A stretch of 64,000 nt of DNA, taken from contig NZ_JBKEAA010000014.1 of the NCBI RefSeq assembly GCF_047971665.1, positions 83,557-147,556 on the forward strand. Reading direction: 5' to 3'. Below the pieces are notes generated by a model. It saw only the letters and a program-made list of their open reading frames with translations, ran no database searches and was not told the DNA's origin. The DNA is from Castellaniella sp047971665. Lineage in GTDB: Bacteria; Pseudomonadota; Gammaproteobacteria; Burkholderiales; Burkholderiaceae_B. Position numbers and translations under genes: made by a program. Positions 25,074-33,704 of this stretch are shown here, in pieces (positions within the stretch are counted from its first letter, which is position 1; each line of letters opens with the position of its first letter).

Positions 25074-25574
25074 ATGGTCATCGATGCGATCGGGTTCGCG
25101 CGCGCTGGGCAGGCCCTGGATGGCGTGGCGCGGACGGATCACTTCGCGCGCCTGTGCGAGGCTCTGCCCGAGTCTCAGGACGGCGAAATCCGCTGGCGCG
25201 TGCAGGGTCGGGCGGATGCACCGACCGGGCGTGCCTGGCTGGATGTCGATGCCCAGGGGCCGGTGCGGGTCATCTGCCAGCGCTGCCTGGAACCCTTCAG
25301 CCTGCCGCTGCGAGTGTCCAGCACGTTGGGCCTGGTCGAAACCCAGGCGCAACTGGATGCGCTGGATGCGCTCGAAGCCGAAGGCCAAGGGCCCGAGATC
25401 GAACACCTCGTTGCCGAGCAGCGTTTCGATGTCGAGGGCCTGGTCGAGGACGAGTTGATCCTGGTGCTGCCCTATGCGCCCCGTCACGACGTCTGTCCGG
25501 GGGGCGGGGATGAACCGGAATCGCCCCGGCGGCCTTCGCCGTTCGCAGTGCTGGAACGGTTCGGAAAAGATTGA
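25074..25574 (+). CDS. yceD: YceD family protein (DUF177), large-subunit rRNA accumulation factor
   Basis: Acidic protein of 166 aa that precedes rpmF in most bacteria and is linked to 23S rRNA accumulation. The DUF177 signature is seen in VRVICQRCLEPFSLPLRV (Cys pair) and EGLVEDELILVLPYAPRHDVC. The frame is open further upstream, but the ATG at 25074 follows a clear promoter, so I use it. It is first in the fatty-acid/ribosomal operon. Confidence 0.9.
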   Translation: MVIDAIGFARAGQALDGVARTDHFARLCEALPESQDGEIRWRVQGRADAPTGRAWLDVDAQGPVRVICQRCLEPFSLPLRVSSTLGLVETQAQLDALDALEAEGQGPEIEHLVAEQRFDVEGLVEDELILVLPYAPRHDVCPGGGDEPESPRRPSPFAVLERFGKD

Positions 25575-25639
25575 ATTTTCATTCAACACACGGGCTCGCG
25601 CTTACCTTAAAATGAGCGGCCCCGATTACAGGAGTCATC

Positions 25640-25822
25640 ATGGCTGTCCAGCAAAACAAAAAGAGTCCGTCCAAGCGCGGCATGCATCGTTCGCACGATT
25701 TCCTCACGGCGCCCGCCACGGCCATCGAGCCTGCCACGGGTGAATTGCACCTGCGTCACCACATCAGCCCGAACGGCACGTATCGTGGCCGCAAGGTCCT
25801 GAAGACAAAGAACGACGAATAA
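25640..25822 (+). CDS. rpmF: 50S ribosomal protein L32
   Basis: Protein of 60 aa beginning MAVQQNKKSPSKRGMHRSHDF, the standard bacterial L32 N-terminus, and ending in a basic RGRKVLKTKNDE tail. The central HLRHHISPNGTYRG lacks the Cys residues found in zinc-binding L32 forms, as in many proteobacteria. A good ribosome-binding site (ACAGGAG) precedes the ATG. A -10-like TAAAAT at 25608-25613 may give extra transcription. Confidence 0.97.
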   Translation: MAVQQNKKSPSKRGMHRSHDFLTAPATAIEPATGELHLRHHISPNGTYRGRKVLKTKNDE

Positions 25823-25853
25823 GTCATCCGCGCTTCGGTTTCTCCACGCGCCG

Positions 25854-26882
25854 ATGTCCCATTCCAATCCGACCATCGCCATCGACTGTATGGGCGGTGA
25901 CCATGGCCTGCCGGTCACCGTACCGGCGGCGATGGCGTTCGCCCAGGCGCATCCGGACACCCGGTGCCTGCTGGTTGGCGACGAGGCGATGATCCGTCAG
26001 GCCCTGCAGCAGAACGCGGCTTCCGCCGGTCAGTTCGAGATCCTGCATGCCTCCGAGGTCGTCACCATGCACGACTCGGTCGAGGTCGCACTGCGTCGCA
26101 AGAAAGACTCCTCGATGCGGGTGGCCGCCCAGGCCGTGAAGGACGGCCGCGCCGATGCCGCCGTGTCGGCTGGCAATACCGGCGCCTGGATGGCGATCTC
26201 GCGCTACGTGCTCAAGACCCTGGACGGCATCGACCGTCCGGCCATCGCCACGGCGCTGCCCAATCAGAAGGGCGGCGCCACCACGGTGCTGGACCTGGGC
26301 GCCAATGTGGACTGTACGGCCGAGCATCTGTTGCAGTTTGGCCTCATGGGCGCCGCGCTGGTGTCCGCTCTGGATCACCGCGTCCAGCCGTCCGTCGGCC
26401 TGTTGAACATCGGCGAAGAGGTCATCAAGGGCAACGAGGTCGTCAAGCAGGCGGCCGATCTGCTGCGCGACAGCGGCCTGAACTTCTATGGCAATGTCGA
26501 GGGCGACGATATCTTCAAGGGCACGGTGGACGTGGTCGTCTGTGACGGCTTTGTCGGCAACGTGGTCCTGAAATCCATCGAAGGTCTGGCGCGCATGATC
26601 AGCGCCATGATGCGCGAGGAATTCCGCCGCAACGCCCTCACCATGGCGGCTGGCCTGGTGGCCACGCCCGTCCTGCATCGTTTCCGCGATCGGGTGGACA
26701 ATCGCCGCTACAATGGGGCGGCCTTGCTGGGCTTGCGCGGCATCGTGATCAAAAGCCATGGCTCCGCCGACGCCTACGCCTATGGCCAGGCATTGCAGCG
26801 GGCCCGTGAAGCCGTGCTCAACAGTCTCCTCGAGGGGACCATCCAGCGGCTTGACGCGCTGCGCAACCGGCCGTCGGCCTAG
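25854..26882 (+). CDS. plsX: Phosphate acyltransferase PlsX
   Basis: Enzyme of 342 aa that converts acyl-ACP to acyl-phosphate for phospholipid synthesis. Conserved segments are IAIDCMGGDHGLPVTVPAA at the N-terminus, VSAGNTGAWMAISRYVLK, DLGANVDCTAEHLLQFG and the C-terminal GLRGIVIKSHGSADAYA. It sits 31 bases after rpmF and 23 bases before fabH in the conserved order. Confidence 0.97.
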   Translation: MSHSNPTIAIDCMGGDHGLPVTVPAAMAFAQAHPDTRCLLVGDEAMIRQALQQNAASAGQFEILHASEVVTMHDSVEVALRRKKDSSMRVAAQAVKDGRADAAVSAGNTGAWMAISRYVLKTLDGIDRPAIATALPNQKGGATTVLDLGANVDCTAEHLLQFGLMGAALVSALDHRVQPSVGLLNIGEEVIKGNEVVKQAADLLRDSGLNFYGNVEGDDIFKGTVDVVVCDGFVGNVVLKSIEGLARMISAMMREEFRRNALTMAAGLVATPVLHRFRDRVDNRRYNGAALLGLRGIVIKSHGSADAYAYGQALQRAREAVLNSLLEGTIQRLDALRNRPSA

Positions 26883-26905
26883 TCCTTCTTTTTTCCGGAA
26901 TCGAT

Positions 26906-27880
26906 ATGCCTTACGCCAGGATCACAGGAACGGGCGGCTATCTGCCCCCCCGCGTTGTCAGCAACGATGATCTGGCCGCCGATCTGGCCACCCGCGGCAT
27001 CGAAACCTCCGATGCGTGGATCACGGAACGTACCGGAATCCGCCAGCGTCATCTCGCCGATCCCGGCACCAAGACCAGCACGCTGGCGACGGCCGCCGCG
27101 CGTCTGGCGCTGGAGGACGCCGGCGTGACGGCCGAGCAGATCGATCTGATCATCGTGGCTACCTCCACGCCCGATTTCATCTTTCCCAGCACCGCCTGCC
27201 TGGTGCAGGCCAACCTGGGCGCAGGCGGCGGGGCCGCCTTTGACGTCCAGGCCGTCTGCAGCGGCTTCGTCTACGCGCTGGCGACTGCGGACGCCTTCGT
27301 GCGGGCCGGGCGCGCGCGCCATGCCCTGATCATCGGCGCCGAGGTCTTTTCGGGCATCCTCGACTGGAACGACCGCCGCACCTGCGTGCTGTTCGGCGAC
27401 GGCGCCGGCGCCGTGGTCCTCAGTGCCTCTGATGAACCCGGCATTCTGGCCGCCCGGTTGAACGCCGACGGGCGCCAGCAGCACATCCTGTGCGCTGCCG
27501 GGAACGTCGCGGGCGGGCAGGTCACGGGCGACCCCTTTCTGCGCATGGACGGGCAGGCGGTATTCAAGCTGGCCGTCAAGTCCCTGGCGCGTTCCGCGCA
27601 CGAGGTCTGCGACGAGGCGGGCATCGATGTGTCCAGGATCGACTGGATGGTGCCGCATCAGGCCAACATCCGGATTTTGAATTTCATCGGTCGCAAGCTC
27701 CATCTCCCTGATGACAAGCTCATCGTCACGCTCGATCGTCATGCCAATACCTCGGCAGCCAGCGTGCCGCTGGCGCTGGACGTCGCCTGTCGCGACGGCC
27801 GTATCCGCGAGGGACAGACGGTGCTGTTGCAGGGAGTGGGCGGTGGCTTCACCTGGGGCTCCGTCCTCGTGAAAATCTGA
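26906..27880 (+). CDS. fabH: 3-oxoacyl-ACP synthase III
   Basis: Initiating condensing enzyme of type II fatty-acid synthesis: acetyl-CoA plus malonyl-ACP. It has 324 aa. The active-site Cys118 is in DVQAVCSGFVYAL, His in WMVPHQANIRI and Asn in RHANTSAASVPLAL, which completes the Cys-His-Asn triad. The glycine-rich end VLLQGVGGGFTWGSVLVK is typical. fabD starts 10 bases downstream. Confidence 0.97.
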   Translation: MPYARITGTGGYLPPRVVSNDDLAADLATRGIETSDAWITERTGIRQRHLADPGTKTSTLATAAARLALEDAGVTAEQIDLIIVATSTPDFIFPSTACLVQANLGAGGGAAFDVQAVCSGFVYALATADAFVRAGRARHALIIGAEVFSGILDWNDRRTCVLFGDGAGAVVLSASDEPGILAARLNADGRQQHILCAAGNVAGGQVTGDPFLRMDGQAVFKLAVKSLARSAHEVCDEAGIDVSRIDWMVPHQANIRILNFIGRKLHLPDDKLIVTLDRHANTSAASVPLALDVACRDGRIREGQTVLLQGVGGGFTWGSVLVKI

Positions 27881-27890
27881 AGACAACATC

Positions 27891-28823
27891 ATGAAGATTG
27901 CATTCGTATTTCCTGGTCAGGGCTCACAGACTGTCGGCATGATGGACGCCTGGGCGGATGACGCCGGTGTCCAGGCCACGCTGCGGGCCGGTGACGAGGC
28001 TCTGGGTGAACAGCTTTCGGGTCTGATCGCCCAGGGGCCCGCCGAAACCCTCAACCTGACGACCCACACCCAGCCCGCTATGTTGCTGTGCTCCGTGGCC
28101 ATGTACCGTGCCTGGCAGCAGGCGGGCGGTGCAGCGCCAGTGCTGGTGGCGGGTCACAGCCTGGGCGAGTATTCCGCCCTGGTGGCGGCCGGTGCGCTGG
28201 ATCTGGCCGATGCGGTACGCACCGTGCGCGTGCGGGCCGAGGCCATGCAATCGGCCGTGCCGGTGGGCGAGGGCGGCATGGCCGCCATCCTGGGGCTGGA
28301 TGACGATACCGTGCGCCAGGTGTGCGCCCGCGTCGCCGAGGGCCGGGTCGTCGAGGCCGTCAACTACAATGCGCCGTCTCAGGTCGTGATCGCCGGACAC
28401 ACGGCGGCCGTCGAGCGGGCCTGCGAGCAGGCCCGGGCCGCCGGCGCAAAGCGCGCCGTCTCCCTGCCGGTGTCGGCGCCTTTCCATTCGAGCCTGCTGG
28501 AGCCGGCGGCTGCCGTGCTCGCGAAGACCCTGGCGGGCGTGACCCTGAATGCGCCGGCCATCCCCCTGATCAATAATGTCGATGTGGCCCGTCCCGTCGA
28601 GCCGGACGCCATCCGCGATGCGCTGGTGCGCCAGGCCTGGCATCCGGTTCGCTGGGTGGAAATCATCCAGGCCATGAAACAGGACGGCGTCACGCACATC
28701 GTCGAATGCGGGCCGGGCAAGGTGCTCTCGGGCCTGGTCAAGCGGATCGATCGCGAAATCAACACGTACAACATCACTGATCCGGCGTCCCTGCAACAGA
28801 CGCTGGAAGCTCTCGGAGGCTGA
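27891..28823 (+). CDS. fabD: Malonyl-CoA:ACP transacylase
   Basis: Loads malonyl groups onto acyl carrier protein. It has 310 aa. The nucleophile elbow VAGHSLGEYSALVA contains Ser90, and SAPFHSSLL contains the catalytic His near residue 200. The N-terminal FVFPGQGSQTVGM is the oxyanion-hole Gln region. It lies directly between fabH and fabG (1-base gap). Confidence 0.97.
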   Translation: MKIAFVFPGQGSQTVGMMDAWADDAGVQATLRAGDEALGEQLSGLIAQGPAETLNLTTHTQPAMLLCSVAMYRAWQQAGGAAPVLVAGHSLGEYSALVAAGALDLADAVRTVRVRAEAMQSAVPVGEGGMAAILGLDDDTVRQVCARVAEGRVVEAVNYNAPSQVVIAGHTAAVERACEQARAAGAKRAVSLPVSAPFHSSLLEPAAAVLAKTLAGVTLNAPAIPLINNVDVARPVEPDAIRDALVRQAWHPVRWVEIIQAMKQDGVTHIVECGPGKVLSGLVKRIDREINTYNITDPASLQQTLEALGG

Positions 28824-28824
28824 C

Positions 28825-29565
28825 ATGACGGAACATGAACTGTCGGGCAAGATCGCGCTCGTGACCGGCGCATCGCGCGGCATCGGCCGTGCCATCGCGC
28901 TGGAGCTGGCGGCCCGGGGCGTCACGGTCGTGGGGACGGCGACGTCCGAGACCGGCGCCCAGGCCATCACCGAGGCGCTGGCGTCGCATGGCGGGCGCGG
29001 CGCGGTCCTCGAGGTCAATGATACGGCGTCCTGCGATGCCCTGCTGGCCGAGCTGGCCGGCCAGGGCGGGCCCCATATCCTGGTCAACAATGCCGGAATC
29101 ACCCGCGACGGGCTCATCCTGCGCATGAAGGATGAGGACTGGGCGGCTGTGCTCAACACCAATCTGTCGGCGGTATTTCGCCTGTCGCGCGGCGTGGCCA
29201 AGACCATGATGAAGGCCCGTTGGGGCCGCATCATCAACATCACGTCCGTGGTGGGCTACGGCGGCAATGCGGGTCAGGCGAACTATGCGGCCGCCAAGGC
29301 CGGCGTCGCCGGTCTGTCGCGCGCGCTGGCCATCGAACTGGGCAGTCGGGGTATCACGGTCAATTGCGTGGCGCCCGGTTTCATCGACACCGACATGACC
29401 CGTGCGCTGAGCGAGGCCCAGGCTGCCGCCATTCTGGGGCAGATTCCCCTGGGCCGGCTGGGATCGGCCGCGGAAATCGCCCATGCGGTTGCCTATCTGG
29501 CCGATCCCCGCGCGGGTTACGTAACAGGGACGACGCTGCACGTCAATGGTGGTATGTACATGTAG
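28825..29565 (+). CDS. fabG: 3-oxoacyl-ACP reductase
   Basis: NADPH-dependent short-chain dehydrogenase of 246 aa. The cofactor loop is VTGASRGIGRAIA; the NNAG motif is in ILVNNAGITRDG. Catalytic Ser141, Tyr154 and Lys158 fall in ITSVVGYGG and ANYAAAKAG. The C-terminus YVTGTTLHVNGGMYM is diagnostic for FabG. Confidence 0.97.
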   Translation: MTEHELSGKIALVTGASRGIGRAIALELAARGVTVVGTATSETGAQAITEALASHGGRGAVLEVNDTASCDALLAELAGQGGPHILVNNAGITRDGLILRMKDEDWAAVLNTNLSAVFRLSRGVAKTMMKARWGRIINITSVVGYGGNAGQANYAAAKAGVAGLSRALAIELGSRGITVNCVAPGFIDTDMTRALSEAQAAAILGQIPLGRLGSAAEIAHAVAYLADPRAGYVTGTTLHVNGGMYM

Positions 29566-29716
29566 GCATCGGGAACGGAGCTGGCCTGTCTAAGGTAAAA
29601 TCCGTTCAATCTCAGCAGGCAGTCCCGGGCGTGGCGGTGCTTTCGCCACGGAAGCCGTCCGACGACCGGAACTGTTTTTTTGACTCAAACCCGCAGCCCC
29701 GTTAGTGACATTTGGC

Positions 29717-29722
29717 TATAAT
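29717..29722 (+). promoter_or_regulatory. Candidate -10 of acpP promoter
   Basis: A perfect TATAAT lies 30 bases before the acpP ATG in the 187-base fabG-acpP gap. No good -35 is seen at standard spacing; the nearest TTGACT (29680-29685) is too far. A separate strong acpP promoter is common, since ACP is very abundant. Confidence 0.55.
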
Positions 29723-29752
29723 TCGCGGGATTTTTCCTTACTGGAGATATGC

Positions 29753-29992
29753 ATGGAAAGCATCGAACAGCGCGTCAAGAAGATCGTCGCTGAGCAACTC
29801 GGCGTCAACGAGGCCGAGATCAAGAACGAATCTTCCTTCCTTGACGACCTCGGTGCCGATTCGCTCGATATGGTCGAGCTCGTGATGGCCCTCGAGGACG
29901 AATTCGAAACCGAAATCCCCGACGAGGAAGCCGAGAAGATCACGACGGTCCAGCAAGCGGTCGACTACATCACCTCACACAGCAAGCAGTAA
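29753..29992 (+). CDS. acpP: Acyl carrier protein
   Basis: Small acidic carrier of 79 aa. Ser37 in LGADSLDMVELVMALEDEF is the phosphopantetheine attachment site. The N-terminus MESIEQRVKKIVAEQLGV is typical. An ACTGGAG ribosome-binding site precedes the ATG at 29753; a longer in-frame extension to 29705 would overlap the -10 box and is rejected. Confidence 0.97.
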   Translation: MESIEQRVKKIVAEQLGVNEAEIKNESSFLDDLGADSLDMVELVMALEDEFETEIPDEEAEKITTVQQAVDYITSHSKQ

Positions 29993-30088
29993 TCATCACC
30001 TCCCTGTTGCGGCTTGCCGCGCCAGGGTTCGACGGCCTGTCGCACCGAGCCGGACAGGCTGCCGGGGCGGTTCGCGGCGGGCGCCATT

Positions 30089-30109
30089 GGCGGGCTGAAA
30101 CAGCCCGCC
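30089..30109 (+). terminator. Hairpin downstream of acpP
   Basis: GGCGGGCTG and CAGCCCGCC form a perfect 9-bp stem with an AAA loop in the 270-base acpP-fabF gap. T-rich stretches follow only at about 30128-30140, so it is probably a partial terminator that would let acpP exceed fabF. The rest of the gap shows no gene. Confidence 0.5.
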
Positions 30110-30262
30110 GCCTCTGGCCCGTTGCGGACCGCCTTTTTCATCCGGGGCATGCTCCGGGATGACAGGCCCCTTTTTCCGGGTGACGAGCAAGCGCAGTCCG
30201 CGCCGTGCGCCGATTCTTTTTTGGTTTTAGTTATTCCAGTTTCAGTCTCAGGAGCCGTGTCA

Positions 30263-31492
30263 GTGAAACGACGTGTCGTGATAACCGGATTGGGCATCGT
30301 ATCGCCCGTGGGCAACGATATCAAAACCGCCTGGGACAATCTCATCAATGGGCGGCCGGGGATCGGCCGCGTGACGCGATTCGATGCTTCGGCGCTCAAC
30401 AGCCAGATCGCGGGCGAGGTCAAGGGCTTCGATGTGACCGACTACATCGGCGCCAAGGAAGCCAAGCAGATGGACTCCTTCATCCATTATGGCGTGGCAG
30501 CCGGCATCCAGGCCTGGCGTGATTCCGGGCTGGACCTGGCCGCCGAGGACGCCGACCGGATCGGCACCATCGTCGGCTCGGGCATCGGCGGTCTGCAGCG
30601 CATCGAGGAGACCCAGAACGAATACCTGCAGCGTGGCGCCCGGCGCATTTCGCCTTTCTTCGTGCCGGCCTCGCTGATCAATCTGATCTCGGGCCAGCTG
30701 TCCATCATGCTGGGGCTCAAAGGCCCCAGCTACGCGGTGGTCTCGGCCTGCACGACCGGCCTGCACTGCATCGGCGATGCGGCGCGTCTGATCGAATACG
30801 GCGATGCCGACATCATGGTGGCCGGCGGCGCCGAAAGCTCCGTGTCGCCGCTGGGCATGGGCGGGTTTGCCGCCATGCGCGCCTTATCGACCCGCAATGA
30901 CGACCCCGAGACGGCCTCGCGTCCCTGGGATATCGACCGGGACGGCTTTGTCCTGGGCGAAGGCGCCGGCGTGCTGGTCCTGGAGGAATACGAGCATGCC
31001 CGTCGTCGGGGCGCCCGCATCTACGGCGAGTTCCTGGGGTTCGGCATGAGTTCCGATGCGCACCACATCACCAGCCCGGATCAGGACGGCCCGCGCCGGG
31101 GGATTCTGCATGCGCTGCGCAACAGCGGCGTGAATGCCGATCAGGTCAGCTATGTCAACGCCCATGGCACATCCACGCCCCTGGGGGACAAGAACGAGAC
31201 CGCGGCGCTCAAACTCGCCTTTGGCGACCATGCATACAAGCTGGTGGTGAATTCCACCAAGTCCATGACGGGCCATCTGCTGGGCGCGGCAGGCGGCATC
31301 GAGGCGATTTTTACGACGCTGGCGGTGCATCATCAGATCTCGCCGCCGACCATCAATCTGCTCAACCAGGATCCCGAATGCGACCTGGATTATTGTGCCA
31401 ATCAGGCCCGCGACCTGAAAATCGACGTGGCGCTGTCCAATTCCTTCGGGTTCGGCGGCACCAATGGTTCGATGCTGGTGGGACGTCTCTGA
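30263..31492 (+). CDS. fabF: 3-oxoacyl-ACP synthase II
   Basis: Elongating condensing enzyme of fatty-acid synthesis, 409 aa. Active-site Cys163 (VSACTTGLHCIGDA) has the same number as in E. coli FabF; His residues lie in VNAHGTSTPLGD and STKSMTGHLLGAAG. The start is GTG at 30263, with AGGAG 8 bases before it, giving MKRRVVITGLGIVSPVG. An upstream open extension to 30014 is GC-rich and not conserved-looking. Confidence 0.96.
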   Translation: MKRRVVITGLGIVSPVGNDIKTAWDNLINGRPGIGRVTRFDASALNSQIAGEVKGFDVTDYIGAKEAKQMDSFIHYGVAAGIQAWRDSGLDLAAEDADRIGTIVGSGIGGLQRIEETQNEYLQRGARRISPFFVPASLINLISGQLSIMLGLKGPSYAVVSACTTGLHCIGDAARLIEYGDADIMVAGGAESSVSPLGMGGFAAMRALSTRNDDPETASRPWDIDRDGFVLGEGAGVLVLEEYEHARRRGARIYGEFLGFGMSSDAHHITSPDQDGPRRGILHALRNSGVNADQVSYVNAHGTSTPLGDKNETAALKLAFGDHAYKLVVNSTKSMTGHLLGAAGGIEAIFTTLAVHHQISPPTINLLNQDPECDLDYCANQARDLKIDVALSNSFGFGGTNGSMLVGRL

Positions 31493-31506
31493 CCCCGCGA
31501 CCAGGC

Positions 31507-31545
31507 ATGAGGCCCATCCCGCCGGGCGCCCGGGGGGCGGCATGA
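31507..31545 (+). CDS. Micro-ORF (12 codons) between fabF and rpoE
   Basis: Frame of 12 codons beginning M-R-P-I-P-P-G-A. Its TGA overlaps the ATG of the next micro-ORF (ATGA at 31542-31545). It contains a GCCGGGCGCCCGG palindrome. It may be a degenerate relative of the repeat that follows; coding is unproven and no strong ribosome-binding site is seen. Confidence 0.25.
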   Translation: MRPIPPGARGAA

Positions 31546-31562
31546 GCACGCCGGGCCGCCCC
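31541..31562 (+). repeat. Intergenic GC-rich repeat, copy 2
   Basis: Identical over 22 bases to 6359-6380 on the opposite strand and in sense with rpoE. It is followed by CCGAGGGGG, comparable to the CCCCCTTGGGGG hairpin of copy 1. Confidence 0.75.
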
Positions 31563-31577
31563 GAGGGGGCCGCATGA
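31542..31577 (+). CDS. Micro-ORF (11 codons) in intergenic repeat, coupled to rpoE
   Basis: Frame of 11 codons beginning M-S-T-P-G-R-P and ending G-A-A. Its TGA overlaps the rpoE ATG (ATGA at 31574-31577), and its own ATG overlaps the stop of the preceding micro-ORF. The start sequence is identical to the micro-ORF before livF. A translational-coupling role is suggested by geometry only. Confidence 0.35.
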   Translation: MSTPGRPEGAA

Positions 31578-32173
31578 CCGAGCGCGAGGTCGATCTCGCG
31601 CTGGTCGAACGCGTCAGGCGCGGTGAGCGCCACGCATTCGACCTGCTGGTGATCAAATATCAGCGCAAGATCATGCGGCTGCTGTCGCGCATGATCCATG
31701 ATCCGGCCGAAATCGAGGATGTCGCCCAGGAAGCCTTCATCAAGGCCTATCGGGCGTTGCCCCAGTTCCGGGGCGAAAGCGCCTTCTACACCTGGCTCTA
31801 TCGCATTGCCCTGAACACCGCCCGCAACTGGCAGGCGGCCAGTTTCCGCCGGCCCGCCACCGTGACGCCCCTGGAAAACGAGGACGGTGAAACTTTTGAT
31901 CAAATCGATGGCCTAACCGACCACAGCACCCCGGAATCGCTCATGGCCAGCCGGCAGGTTGCCCAGGCTGTGAATGAGGCCATCAATGAACTGCCGGACG
32001 ACCTGCGCCACGCCATCGTATTGCGGGAAATCGAAGGGATGAGTTATGAAGAGATCGCCAGTACCATGCAGTGTCCTATCGGGACCGTCCGATCTCGCAT
32101 CTACCGTGCCCGCGAGGCCATCGCCGCGCGCCTGCGGCCCGTCATGGACCGCGATTCGGAACATCGCTGGTAA
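31574..32173 (+). CDS. rpoE: RNA polymerase sigma factor RpoE (AlgU-type, ECF)
   Basis: Extracytoplasmic-function sigma factor of 199 aa for envelope stress. Region 2 includes IKYQRKIMRLLSRMIHD and DVAQEAFIKAYRALPQFRGES; region 4 includes LREIEGMSYEEIASTMQCPIGTVRSRIYRAREA. It is followed by its membrane anti-sigma (rseA), rseB and degP, the canonical arrangement. Translation may be linked to upstream micro-ORFs. I see no RpoE-type GAACTT/TCTGA promoter in the short upstream gap. Confidence 0.96.
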   Translation: MTEREVDLALVERVRRGERHAFDLLVIKYQRKIMRLLSRMIHDPAEIEDVAQEAFIKAYRALPQFRGESAFYTWLYRIALNTARNWQAASFRRPATVTPLENEDGETFDQIDGLTDHSTPESLMASRQVAQAVNEAINELPDDLRHAIVLREIEGMSYEEIASTMQCPIGTVRSRIYRAREAIAARLRPVMDRDSEHRW

Positions 32174-32182
32174 GGAGTCGTC

Positions 32183-32689
32183 ATGAATGCCAAACCCGAT
32201 TCAGCCGCGACAGAACATGCCTGGGAGGCCTCGGTGTCTTCCTGGGTGGATGGCGAGGCCGATATCCGCGCCGAAGAGCTCGACACCCCCTATGGGCGTC
32301 AGATCTGGGATACCTATCACCTGATCGGTGACGTCATGCGCAGCCCGGACCTGGCGATCCGTCCCTCCGACCGGTTCTATGTGCGCGTGTCGGCCGCGAT
32401 CGAGGCCGAGCCCGCGATCGTCGCGCCCTCGCCGCTGGTCCGACGTCATCTGGTGCGCAACGGCCTGTCGGGGCTGGCGGTAGCCGCCGCCGTGGTGTCC
32501 GTGGTCTGGATGGCCCGTCCCTATCTGTTCGCGCCCGCAGCGGCACCGACCGCCGCGCCGGTCATGGCGCAGGCGGACGATCCCGCGCCTGCCGATCCCG
32601 AGCTGGCCGACTACATGGCGGCGCATCAGTCGATGGCTGGCGCCGGCGCCGTGCGCCAGGTCTCCTACGATGGGATGGGGACGCCTTGA
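32183..32689 (+). CDS. rseA: Anti-sigma-E factor RseA (MucA-like)
   Basis: Single-pass inner-membrane protein of 168 aa. The cytoplasmic sigma-binding domain (about 12-60) includes ASVSSWVDGEADIRAEELD and YHLIGDVMRSPDL. A membrane segment spans about residues 93-112 (SGLAVAAAVVSVVWMA), followed by a Pro/Ala-rich periplasmic part. It holds RpoE inactive until regulated proteolysis. AAGGAG precedes its start; its stop overlaps rseB (TGATG). Confidence 0.93.
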   Translation: MNAKPDSAATEHAWEASVSSWVDGEADIRAEELDTPYGRQIWDTYHLIGDVMRSPDLAIRPSDRFYVRVSAAIEAEPAIVAPSPLVRRHLVRNGLSGLAVAAAVVSVVWMARPYLFAPAAAPTAAPVMAQADDPAPADPELADYMAAHQSMAGAGAVRQVSYDGMGTP

Positions 32690-33678
32690 TGCCTGTCTGG
32701 GAACGGACCGGGCGGCGGGCGGCGGGACTGTGCCTGGGCCTGATGCTTTCGTACACCGCCGCCTGCGCGGCCGAAACCGATCCGCTGGCCTTCCTGCGTC
32801 AGGTCCAGGCGGCCGCGCGCACGCTGGATTACGCCGGTATCACGGTGTATCAGCAGGGCCGCATGCTGCAAGCCACGAATCTGGTGCACCGGGTCGATGG
32901 CACGGGCGAAAGAGAACGCCAGGAAGTCCTCGACGGCGCGCCTCAGGAATGCCTGCGTGAGAACGGCATGGAGCAGTGCCTGTTGCCGGAACATCGGCTC
33001 ATCGTCATGCGGCCCGCGCACAGCGATCATTTTCCGGCGTTGCTGCTCGGCGAGGACGCATCCATTGTCCGGAACTACGACTGGAAGTCCCTGGACCGTA
33101 CCTATCGTGTCGCCGGGCGCGAGTGCGCCGTGTCCGAATTGCGCGCGCGTGACGCCCTGCGCTACAGCTACCGGATCTGCACCGACCTGAAGAATCACCT
33201 GCTGCTCAAGGCTCAGACGCTGGATGCCGATGGACGTCTGGTGGATCAGGTGGCCTTCAGCCGCGTCTCGTTCGGCGCGGACATTCCGCCCGGAGCGCTG
33301 GCCTCGCGCTGGGATACGCGCGACTGGAAATTGCGGACCGAATCCAACCAGCCGGTCGATCTGACGGCGCAGGGCTGGCGCTTCACGCCACCCGCCGGGT
33401 TCAGCCCGATTGCCGAGGTGACGCGCCAGATGGGGCCCGGCCGCACCGTGCAACACCTGGTGCTGTCCGACGGATTGGCGGCAATTTCGGTGTTCATTGA
33501 AACCTTTGACCCGAAACGCGATCAAAACATCAGACAGGGCGGCCTGCGCCAGGGCGCGATCAGCATTTACCGCGTCCGGCTGGCTTCTTACTGGCTGACC
33601 GCAGTCGGCGAGGTTCCCGCACAGACCGTGCGGAATCTGGTCCAGACCGTGCAGTACCTGCCCCAGGCGGCCCACTGA
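32689..33678 (+). CDS. rseB: Sigma-E regulatory protein RseB (MucB-like)
   Basis: Periplasmic protein of 329 aa that protects RseA from cleavage and senses lipid or LPS signals. A signal peptide ends near SYTAACAAE. The MucB/RseB domain starts at DPLAFLRQVQAAARTLDYAGITVYQ. Two Cys residues (PQECLRENGMEQC) in the N-terminal domain could pair. The C-terminal domain includes WRFTPPAGFSPI and SVFIETFDP. The start is the ATG at 32689 rather than TTG at 32686. Confidence 0.93.
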   Translation: MPVWERTGRRAAGLCLGLMLSYTAACAAETDPLAFLRQVQAAARTLDYAGITVYQQGRMLQATNLVHRVDGTGERERQEVLDGAPQECLRENGMEQCLLPEHRLIVMRPAHSDHFPALLLGEDASIVRNYDWKSLDRTYRVAGRECAVSELRARDALRYSYRICTDLKNHLLLKAQTLDADGRLVDQVAFSRVSFGADIPPGALASRWDTRDWKLRTESNQPVDLTAQGWRFTPPAGFSPIAEVTRQMGPGRTVQHLVLSDGLAAISVFIETFDPKRDQNIRQGGLRQGAISIYRVRLASYWLTAVGEVPAQTVRNLVQTVQYLPQAAH

Positions 33679-33704
33679 TCTTGATATCCTCGAAGGAGAA
33701 CTCC

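Noticed and set aside
29680..29722. TTGACT as the -35 partner of the acpP -10
   Set aside because: The spacer would be 31 bases, too long for a sigma-70 promoter.
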